This document shows, piece after piece, positions 54,049 through 62,945 of a stretch of DNA of 64,000 nucleotides. Each line of letters starts with the position of its first letter. Within the stretch, counting starts at the first letter, position 1. The notes under the pieces are model-generated. The model had not been told where the DNA came from. It ran no database searches and saw only the letters and a list, made by a program, of their open reading frames with translations. Origin of the DNA: Candidatus Obscuribacterales bacterium (GTDB lineage Bacteria > Cyanobacteriota > Vampirovibrionia > Obscuribacterales > Obscuribacteraceae); the NCBI GenBank assembly GCA_020050685.1, contig JAGVKG010000016.1:62001-126000 (forward strand). Reading direction: 5' to 3'. Both the position numbers and the translations under genes were made by a program.

Positions 54049-57000
54049 ATGAGAATTTCTGCCAGTCGTTTGATTGTCGTGTTCGCAGCCCTATCTATTA
54101 TTGGCTCTCCTATAAATGTAGGCATCGGCGATATTTGTTTGCCAGCCAATGCAAAAGATCCAACAGCGGATTCTCTTTACGATCTAGCTAAGAGTAATTT
54201 CGATGGTGGCAATCTAGCAGAAGCCGAATCCTTGATGCGTCAATCATTGCAATTGGAAAAGACGATGAAGCGTCCGCAAGCACTGGTTCGTACAGAGATT
54301 GCTCTGGCAACAATTCTGGTATCCGCTCATCGCGCAGCAGAAGCAAAACAACTTTTCGAAGAAGCACTGGCATTTGCCAATGAACATAAGCTGAGGCAAG
54401 AGACCATTTCAATTGCGATTAACTTGGGCGCAATTGCCATGCAAGACGGTGCCTATGACCAAGCGCGCAAACTATATCAACAAGCACTTGCCGATTCGCA
54501 AGCCCAAGGACTTGCCGCTGCCCAGGCTAATGCGCTGATCAATCTTTCTGTTTTAGAAAGAGCACAAAACCATTTGCAAGAAGCAATGTCTTGTTTGAAT
54601 CAAGCACTGCCGCTGCTCGGCAGCGAAGGCAGTGAAACTCAAGTCGGTAATTTACTGATGGAAATTGCTCGCGTGCAAGCCGATTTAGGCAAGCATGATG
54701 AAGCAATTGCCAGCTATCACAAAGCCAAAGAACACTTCGCCCAAGATTTTGATAATGTCTCGCAGGGCAAAGCCTTGATGGCAGCCGGTCAAGTACTTCT
54801 CACCCAAGAAAAATATGCAGATGCCACCAGAGAATTAACTGATGCAATCAAAATTCTCACTCCCGAAGATGGCAGCACTCCAAGTAACACGCTTGCCGAT
54901 TGTCTAATAAGTTTGGCTGCAGTTCACACAGCCGAAAAACAATTTGCTCAATCAGAATCGACACTCAAACAAGCTCTGACAATTGCGGACACTCTGAAGA
55001 GCGCGGACCGAAAACGGGCAGCGCTTTCCGAACTGGGCTATTTAATGCTCGTGCGCGGATTGACTGAACAGGCACTGGAAAAATATTTACAAGCCTACGA
55101 TTTGTTACCCAAGACAAGTCAGAAGCCAAGCAAAACGCGCGCCGTATTACTCATCGATCTTGCCATGTGTTACAAAGCACTCGGTCAAATGGATCAAGCA
55201 ATCAAGAGCTACGAACAAGCCCTGGCAATCCTTGCTTCCGTAGGCGATGTACAAGCACAAGCGCTTGCCGCCAACAATTTAGCGGTTGCGTATTTAGATA
55301 GCGGCAAGACGAAAGATTTTGATCGTCTCTGGCAACAAGCTTCAACATTATTTGCTCAAGCCCACGATAAAAAAGGGCAAGCAATCATGTCCTACAATCT
55401 TGGGCAATCGAAGCTTGTGGGCAAGAAATTTGCCGAAGCGGTTGGCGACTATCAACAAGCATTGACTCTCATGCGTGCCGCTCGTGATGCCAATGGCATC
55501 GGTCAATCGTTGCGTGGACTAGGACTAGCGTATCTATTGAATGCTCAGGTGAATGCGCAAGGCAATCAAGCACCAGTAAATCAAGCAGAGTCGACACAAT
55601 TGCACCAAGCTATTGATTGCTATCAAGAAGCGCTCAAACTTGCTGAACAAAAACAATCTGGCGAAGCAAATACCGAAGCCAAATGGGATTGCCATTTGGG
55701 ATTAGGCAAGGCTTACAAAAAACTGGGTGACAAAGAGCAAGCACTCGATCATTTGCGCCAAGCTGTCAGCATAGGCGAACAAGAACGCAGCCAGCTTTCG
55801 CGCGACACGTTCAAGACTTTCAATTTGGACATGCGTCAAGATTGCTTTTATGAGCTTGTTGATTTATTGATTCAACAAAACCAAGCAGAAGAGGCACTGG
55901 AAATTGCCGAAAGAAGTCGAGCCAGAGCTTTTGCTGATTTGCTGGCTGCACGCGAACAGACTATTTCGCACAAGCTAGATAACCCGGGCTCAAGTACATT
56001 GAATTCCGCGCCGCTGCCTGCACTCTCTTCCTTCCAACAAGCGCAGGATTTTTCCGTAGAAAGCAATGTTGTTTCCCAAACACTCTCGGCGAGTCAACTC
56101 AAGCAGCTTGCCCAAGAGCATGGTGCCACCATTTTGGAATACTACGCTTTGCCAGAAAAATTGCTTGTCTGGCTGATTGACTCCAATGGCACTGTTCATC
56201 TTTTGCCGGCTCAAAACATTTCCCTATCCAAACTTACAGCAAAAACTGCCGAACTATATAACGTTGTCATCGCTCAGCCAAAAACCCTTGAGGAAATCAA
56301 ACAATCAGGCACATTGCGCCAAGCCAAGCTCAAGGAAATGTACAAGTTGCTGATTAGCCCAGCCGAGCCGCTTTTGCAAACCACAAAGAAAGTGGTAATC
56401 GTTCCGCATGGTCCGCTGTTTCTTGTACCGTTTGCAGCACTGATGAATGCTCAGGGCAAATTCCTGGTTGAGTCATATACCCTTACTTTCACACCAGCAA
56501 TTTCCGTTTTGCAATCAACTGCTAAATTGGCAAACGCTGCATTGCAAGGCAATAGTTTGTTAGCATTCGGCAATCCCAAGACCGAAATATTTGCCGAGCT
56601 TGGTTCGCTTCCATATGCGGAAAAGGAAGTACAAAAGGCAGCTGAATTATTTGGCAAAACAAATACAACCATGGAGCTTGGCGAGCAAGCAAACAAATCT
56701 TCCTTCATCCAGTTTGCCCCGAAGACATCTGTGATTCACATGGCTTGCCACGGCATTATCAACGAAGAACACCCAACAATGTCCGGCTTGGTATTAGCCA
56801 AGAATGGCAAAGACAATGGCTTTTTGCCAGTCAAGGATATTCTCAATTTGCCACCACTTAAATCGCGCTTGGTAGTTCTTTCTGCCTGCCAGACTGGACG
56901 GGGAAAAATCACGGGCGATGGCGTAATTGGCTTATCGCGTGCCTTCATTGCGGCCGGCACACCATCTGTGATTGTCAGCCAATGGAATGTGGACGACGTG

Positions 57001-57195
57001 ATTGCTGAATATCAAATGGAAGCCTTTTACAAAACCCTATTAAGCGGCAAGAACAAAGCTGAGTCCTTGCGGGAAGCGCAAGTCAAAACCATCGCCTCAA
57101 TGGAAGGTACACAAGCAGATACCACATCGCCAACCTTCATCCGCGCCAACCCCCGCTACTGGGCAGCCTTCCAACTAATCGGCGAAGCACAATAA
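54049..57195 (+). CDS. Secreted TPR-CHAT protease-like protein
   Basis: 1048 residues: a signal peptide, about 14 TPRs (residues 30-620), a linker and a C-terminal CHAT domain (about 680-1045) of the caspase/separase clan. The dyad is visible as H901 in HMACHG and C947 in VVLSACQTGRGK, followed by VSQWNVDD. CHAT proteases are common in cyanobacteria and related filamentous or predatory bacteria. The TPRs probably recruit or gate substrate. Secretion makes it unusual: most known examples are cytoplasmic. Adjacent to the FecR-like gene. Confidence 0.9.
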   Translation: MRISASRLIVVFAALSIIGSPINVGIGDICLPANAKDPTADSLYDLAKSNFDGGNLAEAESLMRQSLQLEKTMKRPQALVRTEIALATILVSAHRAAEAKQLFEEALAFANEHKLRQETISIAINLGAIAMQDGAYDQARKLYQQALADSQAQGLAAAQANALINLSVLERAQNHLQEAMSCLNQALPLLGSEGSETQVGNLLMEIARVQADLGKHDEAIASYHKAKEHFAQDFDNVSQGKALMAAGQVLLTQEKYADATRELTDAIKILTPEDGSTPSNTLADCLISLAAVHTAEKQFAQSESTLKQALTIADTLKSADRKRAALSELGYLMLVRGLTEQALEKYLQAYDLLPKTSQKPSKTRAVLLIDLAMCYKALGQMDQAIKSYEQALAILASVGDVQAQALAANNLAVAYLDSGKTKDFDRLWQQASTLFAQAHDKKGQAIMSYNLGQSKLVGKKFAEAVGDYQQALTLMRAARDANGIGQSLRGLGLAYLLNAQVNAQGNQAPVNQAESTQLHQAIDCYQEALKLAEQKQSGEANTEAKWDCHLGLGKAYKKLGDKEQALDHLRQAVSIGEQERSQLSRDTFKTFNLDMRQDCFYELVDLLIQQNQAEEALEIAERSRARAFADLLAAREQTISHKLDNPGSSTLNSAPLPALSSFQQAQDFSVESNVVSQTLSASQLKQLAQEHGATILEYYALPEKLLVWLIDSNGTVHLLPAQNISLSKLTAKTAELYNVVIAQPKTLEEIKQSGTLRQAKLKEMYKLLISPAEPLLQTTKKVVIVPHGPLFLVPFAALMNAQGKFLVESYTLTFTPAISVLQSTAKLANAALQGNSLLAFGNPKTEIFAELGSLPYAEKEVQKAAELFGKTNTTMELGEQANKSSFIQFAPKTSVIHMACHGIINEEHPTMSGLVLAKNGKDNGFLPVKDILNLPPLKSRLVVLSACQTGRGKITGDGVIGLSRAFIAAGTPSVIVSQWNVDDVIAEYQMEAFYKTLLSGKNKAESLREAQVKTIASMEGTQADTTSPTFIRANPRYWAAFQLIGEAQ

Positions 57196-57271
57196 TTGCA
57201 TACATAAAATTCGAGGATCATTTTGGCTTAATTGTTGTAAACTATCCTATAGAGATATGGAGACAATAGTC

Positions 57272-57493
57272 ATGGCGCAAACGTTCGAAGCAATAATCGA
57301 CCAAGATGGTAACATTCATCTAGTTGAACCCGTCCAATTGCCGGCATCAAGACGCGCGCTTATCACCATTCTGGAAGAAGAATCTACAAGCGTAGTTTCA
57401 GAGACGGCTTTATTAAGTGAGCAAGCTCTTGCTGAAGACTGGACGCGCACGGAGGAAGATAAGGCGTGGTCACACCTTTCATCGGTGCAGTAG
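57272..57493 (+). CDS. Antitoxin of a MazF-type pair
   Basis: 73 residues: FEAIIDQDGNIHLVEPVQLP, then ALITILEEES and an acidic C-terminal helix that can neutralise a toxin. GGAG lies 9 bases before ATG 57272; ATG 57257 in frame is less likely. Its 3' end overlaps the toxin by 28 bases. Confidence 0.75.
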   Translation: MAQTFEAIIDQDGNIHLVEPVQLPASRRALITILEEESTSVVSETALLSEQALAEDWTRTEEDKAWSHLSSVQ

Positions 57494-57798
57494 TCCTAGT
57501 TCCTTTTCCTTTTTCCGATCTATCAGCATCAAAGTTGCGCCCGGCTTTGATCTTGGCTGACGCAGGAAGGGGTGACTGGATATTATGCCAAATCACCAGC
57601 AAACCTTACACAGATGATTCAGCAATTGAGTTGATAAATGATGATTTTGCCAATGGTGGACTGAGGCTTGTCAGTTATGTCCGTCCAGGCAAATTATTCA
57701 CTTCGAATATCAGCCTAATGAAGACCCAAGCAGGGTTACTAAAGAAAGAAAAGCTTGATAGGGTTGTCGATGCTGTGATCAGATTGTTACGCCCATAG
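57466..57798 (+). CDS. MazF/PemK-family mRNA interferase
   Basis: 110 residues starting at GTG 57466 with GGAGG upstream, inside the end of the antitoxin gene. The fold is shown by VVLVPFPFSDLSASKLRPALIL and VSYVRPGKLFT. MazF proteins cleave mRNA and inhibit growth. Overlap with the antitoxin gene means co-translation. Confidence 0.88.
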   Translation: MVTPFIGAVVLVPFPFSDLSASKLRPALILADAGRGDWILCQITSKPYTDDSAIELINDDFANGGLRLVSYVRPGKLFTSNISLMKTQAGLLKKEKLDRVVDAVIRLLRP

Positions 57799-57837
57799 GA
57801 AGTTCAGCGGTAACAACGATCCGGGTATGAACACCAA

Positions 57838-58926
57838 TTACAATTGCAAATCGGACTTAGCTAGTTTTTCGTGTTTGTCTAGTTTGACTGGGAAGATTGC
57901 TGGTTTGGCTATGTCCAGACGCAAGCCGCCGAAGACGCGGACGTTTGTGCCGGCAAATCCGACGCTTTGATTGGCGCCAGTGTTGAAGATTGGTTGCACG
58001 CGTAAGAATGCTACCAATGGTAGCTTGCGACTTATTTGGCGATCGGCCTCAAAAGTGAGAATGATGTTTTGGTTGTTTGGTCCGCCACGCAAGCGACGCA
58101 CACCAAAGTTTGTCACCAAAGTGCTATCCGCCGAAAATACCCAGAGACCTTTTCTGCGAATTGCACCAATTGAATAAAACTGATCGGCTTCCTGCCATTC
58201 TCCTAAGACACCGCGAAAACGCATTTGGCCCATAACTGAACTGTAAAGAATTCCGGATTGACCAACACGGTGCACGAGTGTCGCAGTCGGAATTAAGTCG
58301 TTGAGCGGTTGAGAGTTGGTCAAGAATAATTCGCGCGCAAAAAATCCGGTCGTCAATGTTGTCTTTCTTGTCAGCGGAAAGTCGTGATCGATGGCAAAGC
58401 CAACTGATTGGATATTGCGTGTGAGCAAACTCGAATGCGCCATGTACTGATCGCGCAGGAGAAAGTAATTTGCCGAAACGCGAGTCTTACGCGTCAGCGC
58501 ATAACCGAGAGTGACATTAGGCAAAATACGATAAGTCATGTCTTGGCGCTGATTGTGCAAAGTTTGAAAAACGTTTGTCTCGAGACGCAAACTATTTTCC
58601 ACATTCGCATTTAAATACATGCGCGCCGGCAAATGATAAAGCGCACCTTCTTTGGCGCTTTGAAAACGGTTGATTCGCGAGGGTATCTGCACCGGAGCCA
58701 AATCAACCGGCATGTTGTCCGGCGAGGAATTATAGACAGAATTAATTGTCGAGCGAACGATGTTGGCTTCTTGCACGCCTGACAATCCCGGCAATGTAGC
58801 ATGCCCACCATCCATAATCGGCATCGGCTCAGGTATGGCCAACTGAGCTTGTGCCGCCGTCGAAAAGACCGACCAGCATAAAGCCGCTCCTAAACTGGAA
58901 TACGCGATACGGGACAAGCTTGGCAT
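57838..58926 (-). CDS. Putative outer-membrane beta-barrel protein
   Basis: 362 residues, beginning with a signal peptide (MPSLSRIAYSSLGAALCWSVFSTAAQAQ), chosen at ATG 58926. The rest has repeated short strands, with aromatic belts and polar loops (YRILPNVTLGYALTRKTRVSANYFLL; GGLRLDIAKPAIF). The C-terminus does not end in Phe. I cannot assign a family. Alone on its strand. Confidence 0.65.
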   Translation of the reverse strand: MPSLSRIAYSSLGAALCWSVFSTAAQAQLAIPEPMPIMDGGHATLPGLSGVQEANIVRSTINSVYNSSPDNMPVDLAPVQIPSRINRFQSAKEGALYHLPARMYLNANVENSLRLETNVFQTLHNQRQDMTYRILPNVTLGYALTRKTRVSANYFLLRDQYMAHSSLLTRNIQSVGFAIDHDFPLTRKTTLTTGFFARELFLTNSQPLNDLIPTATLVHRVGQSGILYSSVMGQMRFRGVLGEWQEADQFYSIGAIRRKGLWVFSADSTLVTNFGVRRLRGGPNNQNIILTFEADRQISRKLPLVAFLRVQPIFNTGANQSVGFAGTNVRVFGGLRLDIAKPAIFPVKLDKHEKLAKSDLQL

Positions 58927-58956
58927 TTCGCCCTTTGCAACCCAAATTGCTGGCAA

Positions 58957-59182
58957 GCAGGTTTTGATCCCCGCTTTTGCTACCCTACATTGAAGCTTGA
59001 ATTATAGCTTTCTGCTTAGGCAGCCGAATTACAATAAGTTATTAAAGTTATCAGCAAAAGACAACAAATGACCTCTGGTTTTGAGACAATAGGCAGATTG
59101 AAGCAACCAATGCGTCGGAGATTATGTGACTGCAAGGCTTACGAAGCCGCAATGTCCATAGTGCCGGATGCTGCTAGGAAAA
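58957..59182. other. Intergenic region between divergent genes
   Basis: 226 bases between the beta-barrel gene and the lipase-like gene. No ORF, no clear terminator and no conserved promoter pair that I can support. Confidence 0.4.
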
Positions 59183-60361
59183 ATGACCGGGCGAATTTCT
59201 CAACTAATTGCTTATGAATTGAATGTAAGACTTGTTCAAAGTCTTGCTCTAATCAGCATTGTCAGCGCAACAATCTTGCCGCAATTTGTTTTGGCCGCCC
59301 CAGCAATCATAGAGCAAACCTGCAGTTCTTTAGACATCAAAGATTTGAACATTCCAGCAGACTCGCAATCTATCTATATCATCAAGCCGGACAAGAATGA
59401 GTCGAACCAGAGCGAGGCAGACAAAGAGCAGTCAGCCAAAGAAAGCCAAGCTCCCAAGCTAGGGACTCAAGCGGCAGCCAAACAATCAAAAGACAAACCA
59501 AAAACCAAAATACGTACCACACCTCCTATGCTTACATGGGAGCCGGAGAACGGCTCGCCAAGTTGTGTACTCTTATGTATACACGGGTTAGGACTATACA
59601 ATCGCAGTTATGAAGATTTTGGTCAGCGCATGGCCAAGCAGGGCATCGCCGTTTGTGCAATCGATGTGAGAGGATTCGGCTCTTGGATGGCCTCCAAAGG
59701 TCATCAAAGAGTAGATTTCGACACTTGCCTTGCCGACGTGCAAGCCACACTCAAGGTACTACACAAAGTACACCCTAAAGTTCCGGTGTTTCTAGTAGGA
59801 GAATCTATGGGCGGTGCTATTGCCTTAAGAGCAACAGCACTATATCCGGATCTGGTTAGCGGCTTGATCTCATCAGTTCCTGCAGGCGATCGTTTTCAGC
59901 AAGGCAGAACAACTCTCAAAGTCGCTATTCATCTTTTGTCCGACCCGAACAAACCATTCAATGTTGGCGAAGGCGTGATCAAGCAAGCAACGCTAAAACC
60001 GGAATTGAGAGAAGCTTGGCTTGCCGATCCATTCGATCGCTTGAATATTTCTCCTAAAGAGCTTCTGCAATTTCAAGCCTTCATGAATCAAAATCATGAA
60101 AGCGCACGATGGATCACAAACGAGCCAGTATTGATTGTGCAAGGGTGCAAAGACCAACTGGTTAAACCGGAAGGCACCATTGAACTTTACAATGAGCTTT
60201 CCACAAACGATAAGCAGTTAATGCTGATTCCCAAGTCAGAACATTTGATTTTTGAAGCCAACCAATGTCCGGATGCTGTGATGAACGTGGTGGTGGGCTG
60301 GCTTAATTCACACTTACCGCAAAACATCAGTCAAGCCACTGACACAAGTTCGAAGAAATAG
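59183..60361 (+). CDS. Secreted monoacylglycerol-lipase-like alpha/beta hydrolase
   Basis: A signal or anchor segment (LVQSLALISIVSATILPQFVLA), a Lys/Gln/Ser-rich linker (about 65-110), then a serine-aminopeptidase/lysophospholipase-type domain: LLCIHGLGLYNRSYEDFG, GESMGGAIALRA (Ser nucleophile), GCKDQLV (Asp) and KSEHLIFE (His). The triad is complete. ATG 59183 is set by AGGAAA. It is followed 11 bases later by a thioredoxin-TPR gene with its own AGGAG site, so they probably share an operon. Substrate unknown. Confidence 0.85.
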   Translation: MTGRISQLIAYELNVRLVQSLALISIVSATILPQFVLAAPAIIEQTCSSLDIKDLNIPADSQSIYIIKPDKNESNQSEADKEQSAKESQAPKLGTQAAAKQSKDKPKTKIRTTPPMLTWEPENGSPSCVLLCIHGLGLYNRSYEDFGQRMAKQGIAVCAIDVRGFGSWMASKGHQRVDFDTCLADVQATLKVLHKVHPKVPVFLVGESMGGAIALRATALYPDLVSGLISSVPAGDRFQQGRTTLKVAIHLLSDPNKPFNVGEGVIKQATLKPELREAWLADPFDRLNISPKELLQFQAFMNQNHESARWITNEPVLIVQGCKDQLVKPEGTIELYNELSTNDKQLMLIPKSEHLIFEANQCPDAVMNVVVGWLNSHLPQNISQATDTSSKK

Positions 60362-60372
60362 GAGAAAGTAGA

Positions 60373-61104
60373 ATGTCTTACTCATCAAAATTGAAGAAGC
60401 TTCAATTAGCCGGTGTAGTCGCAGTATCCATTGGTGGCATCTTCCTTGCCGGTCAATTCAACCAGGCCAAAGCCGCAACTGCTTCACCACTGACTGCCGG
60501 CAAAGCCAAACTGGCGCACGGTCAATTTGCTCAAGCTGTTCCACTTTTAGAACAAGCAGTCAAATCTCAGCCGAATTCTTGCGAAGCGCAATTTTGTTTG
60601 GGCAAGGCTTATTTGAAGACAAGAAATTATCCGCAGGCGCGCTCGCATTTTCGCACCGCAATTAGAGTCGGCAAAGGTTCGGTCAATGCTCAAGAGGCAA
60701 ACAAGGCTTTGCTGACCATGCCACAAAGTTCAGTTTGTCCGCGTTCCGGTCCCGATACAAGATTGCTTGCCACCAACCTTGGTTTATTGATGAGGCAACG
60801 TGGCATTGGTGGCAGCCAAGCCATGCCGGCAGTGCTGGATTTCTACGCCAGTTGGTGCGAGCCCTGTAAGCAGCTCCAACCAATTGTGGAAAAAGCCAAA
60901 GCACAATACGGTGACAAGGTAAGTTTCATGAGCATCAATGTCGACGATCCAACCAACCAACAACTTTTGGATCAATATGAAGTTAGCCCAATTCCAACCA
61001 TCATTTTCATCAATAAAGATGGCGAAGTGGTGAGCTACGCTCTCGGATTTTCCGGCGACCGCCCAATTCAACAAGGCATTTCCAAAATTCTGCCACCAAG
61101 CTAA
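60373..61104 (+). CDS. Secreted TPR-thioredoxin protein
   Basis: Signal peptide (LAGVVAVSIGGIFLAGQFNQA), two or three TPRs (residues 40-115, KLAHGQFAQAVPLLEQAV; EAQFCLGKAYLK), then a thioredoxin domain with WCEPCKQLQP (active site CEPC) and cis-Pro ISPIPT-like (VSPIPTI). It could reduce or form disulfides in surface proteins such as the cysteine-rich paralogues in this window. Follows the lipase-like gene closely. Confidence 0.88.
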   Translation: MSYSSKLKKLQLAGVVAVSIGGIFLAGQFNQAKAATASPLTAGKAKLAHGQFAQAVPLLEQAVKSQPNSCEAQFCLGKAYLKTRNYPQARSHFRTAIRVGKGSVNAQEANKALLTMPQSSVCPRSGPDTRLLATNLGLLMRQRGIGGSQAMPAVLDFYASWCEPCKQLQPIVEKAKAQYGDKVSFMSINVDDPTNQQLLDQYEVSPIPTIIFINKDGEVVSYALGFSGDRPIQQGISKILPPS

Positions 61105-61155
61105 TTGACGATCAGGTCCGCCATCTTAGATTTCCGCGCCTTGAAGCTCATCCGC

Positions 61156-61187
61156 CTAATCAGCAGACTATGCCCCCTGCTGATTAG
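61156..61187 (+). terminator. Rho-independent terminator after the thioredoxin gene
   Basis: CTAATCAGCAG and its exact complement CTGCTGATTAG form an 11-bp stem (61156-61166 with 61177-61187) around a 10-base loop, followed by AATTTGG and TTTT. It closes the lipase-thioredoxin operon. Confidence 0.8.
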
Positions 61188-61256
61188 AATTTGGTTTTGG
61201 AAAAGATTAAAGGTGGCATAATAGACTGACCGTTGTTGCACCACAGGAGTGGCGAA

Positions 61257-62225
61257 ATGACAGACAAGTCGCCAGCAGATGATTCAGGCGAAACTTCAAT
61301 CAAAAAGCCACTCGAAGGCGAAAAACACTCAAGTCAGTCGGCGGGCGACTCAGCCGCTTTGATCAATTCGGTAGACATGAAAGACTGGTCTGCCGACTTA
61401 GCTGGTTCCAGAGCAATTAGCACGGAAGTGAAGCAGCTTTTGGGTAGGCTTGAAATAGGAGGGCATGGCGGCAAACCAAGCGCTTTGCACAGCAAGTTCA
61501 AATCGAGCCTGGCAGAATCTCATAAAGAGACAGAACCTCACAGGCTAGATCAATCGGTTACGTCTAATTACTTCCACGTAAAGCCTATACCTCTCGGTTC
61601 AATTTTGGGAAACCCCAACTTGTGGAATAAGGCGAACCATATTGATTCCGAAGAAAAAAACCCGGCTCACAAATCTGAGCCACTACATGAAACTGGCGAG
61701 TTGCAAGAGAAAGCGACTCCGCCTTTGAGAGTCAAATCAGATGACGCATCATTGCCAGGCGGTGGCAAAATTGTCGATATGGCGCATTCAACCGGCGTGA
61801 CGCAAACCACTGATGATCTTTTGAAGGACAAGAAAGCGGATTCATACAATTGCGTTTACTACGCTAAGACTTACATTGAAGATGCTCCACCATTAAGTCT
61901 TAATCCCACTATGGAAGGCCTGCCCGGTTCCAAATATATGGAAAAAAACCAATTTGAGAAAGTGGCAGCGCCCGAATACAAGCAGGGGGATGTAGTTTTT
62001 GTTTCGATGCCGCATCCTGGCCATTTGACTCCAGATGTGCATGCTTTTATTGTCACGAAGGTCGATGAACATCATAATATACTTGAGACAAGGCAAAAAC
62101 CGGACCCGGAGCATCCCGTTCAAGACATGAACCTGGAGCAACTTTCGATAAATTATTTTGGCGGAAAGACGCTTGAGGAGCTCAGGAAAGAGCACCTTGC
62201 CGGGGTGTGGCGCAAATCTGTCTAA
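61257..62225 (+). CDS. Protein with C-terminal CHAP/NlpC-like domain
   Basis: 322 residues, ATG 61257 with a perfect AGGAG site. No signal peptide. The N-terminal two thirds are disordered, rich in Lys, Ser and Asp. A C-terminal domain has DSYNCVYYAKTYIE (possible Cys nucleophile), QGDVVFVSMPHPGH and PDVHAFIVTKVD (possible His). This is the layout of CHAP amidases, but several usual motif positions differ. Layout resembles the papain-like gene's Lys/Glu-rich N-terminus. Peptidoglycan or protein cleavage is a guess. Confidence 0.55.
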   Translation: MTDKSPADDSGETSIKKPLEGEKHSSQSAGDSAALINSVDMKDWSADLAGSRAISTEVKQLLGRLEIGGHGGKPSALHSKFKSSLAESHKETEPHRLDQSVTSNYFHVKPIPLGSILGNPNLWNKANHIDSEEKNPAHKSEPLHETGELQEKATPPLRVKSDDASLPGGGKIVDMAHSTGVTQTTDDLLKDKKADSYNCVYYAKTYIEDAPPLSLNPTMEGLPGSKYMEKNQFEKVAAPEYKQGDVVFVSMPHPGHLTPDVHAFIVTKVDEHHNILETRQKPDPEHPVQDMNLEQLSINYFGGKTLEELRKEHLAGVWRKSV

Positions 62226-62240
62226 CCAACTAAGAATTTG

Positions 62241-62684
62241 TTAGTTCTTAAGCTCGTCAGTTACGACCTGACGCACAAGATTTCCGTCTGCCATGCCTTT
62301 TAATTGCGGCATGACCAGTTTCATCAAATTGCCTTGATTACGAGCATCAGCTGCGCAACTTTCAATTGCGTCGCGCACGACCTTGCGAATCTCGGCTTCT
62401 GATTTTTGGGCAGGCAGGTATTTCATCAGGATATCCCGCTCTCGCACTTCCTTGTCCGCCAGGTCCCCGCGTCCAGCCTTGGTATATTCAGCAATCGAAT
62501 CGTTGCGTTGCTTCACCTGTTTTTGTAGGACAGCCAACTCTTCTTCGCCGGAAAGCTCATTTCCCGTTTCTACTTTCTTGTAGGTCAGCGCGGAAATGGC
62601 CGAGCGAAGCGTGTCGATGCGCAGTTGATCGCGCTCTCGCATCGCTTCCTTTAGTTCGACAGAAATTTGCTCTTTCAGGCTCAT
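62241..62684 (-). CDS. yqeY: GatB/YqeY domain protein
   Basis: 147 residues with SLKEQISVELKEAMRERD, KVETGNELSGEEELAVLQKQ, and the C-terminal QGNLMKLVMPQLKGMADG, all typical of YqeY, a small helical protein related to the tail of GatB. A role in tRNA-related amidation or translation has been suggested for the family but is not settled. AAGGACC precedes the ATG. Convergent with the CHAP-like gene, 15 bases away. Confidence 0.92.
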   Translation of the reverse strand: MSLKEQISVELKEAMRERDQLRIDTLRSAISALTYKKVETGNELSGEEELAVLQKQVKQRNDSIAEYTKAGRGDLADKEVRERDILMKYLPAQKSEAEIRKVVRDAIESCAADARNQGNLMKLVMPQLKGMADGNLVRQVVTDELKN

Positions 62685-62853
62685 ACTGGTCCTTATTGTG
62701 ATTTTGCTTTGGGAAGTTCTATTGTAACAATCAAATTTCTTATTACGCTCATAGATACTTATGTTGGCTAAAGAACAAAACTTAAGAACTAATCTAGTAT
62801 CAGATAATAATATATATTAAAAGGGAATAACTCTTTCGGGGGATAAATACTAG

Positions 62854-62944
62854 CCTACAAACGGGCGATTCGGGTTACAGTTATCGGTGGGGTTGTAGGG
62901 TAACTGATCGGTTTATTCCTTTCGGCAAAACGAGGTGCCGGAAG
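62854..62944 (+). ncRNA. Structured 5' leader: predicted H-type pseudoknot and hairpin
   Basis: CCTACAA (62854-62860) can pair with TTGTAGG (62893-62899), and CAGTTA (62878-62883) with TAACTG (62901-62906). The two stems interlock with one base between their 3' arms, a classical pseudoknot. A further 9-bp hairpin, CTTTCGGCA/TGCCGGAAG (62919-62927 and 62936-62944, one G-U), ends one base before the adhesin ATG; its loop carries the likely ribosome site GAGG. The pairings are checked by eye only. A riboswitch or thermosensor is possible; it did not match the c-di-GMP consensus I know. Confidence 0.5.
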
Positions 62945-62945
62945 T

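Noticed and set aside
62854-62944. c-di-GMP riboswitch
   Set aside because: The conserved GGGACGCAAAGCC-type core is absent, so only an unassigned structured RNA is claimed.
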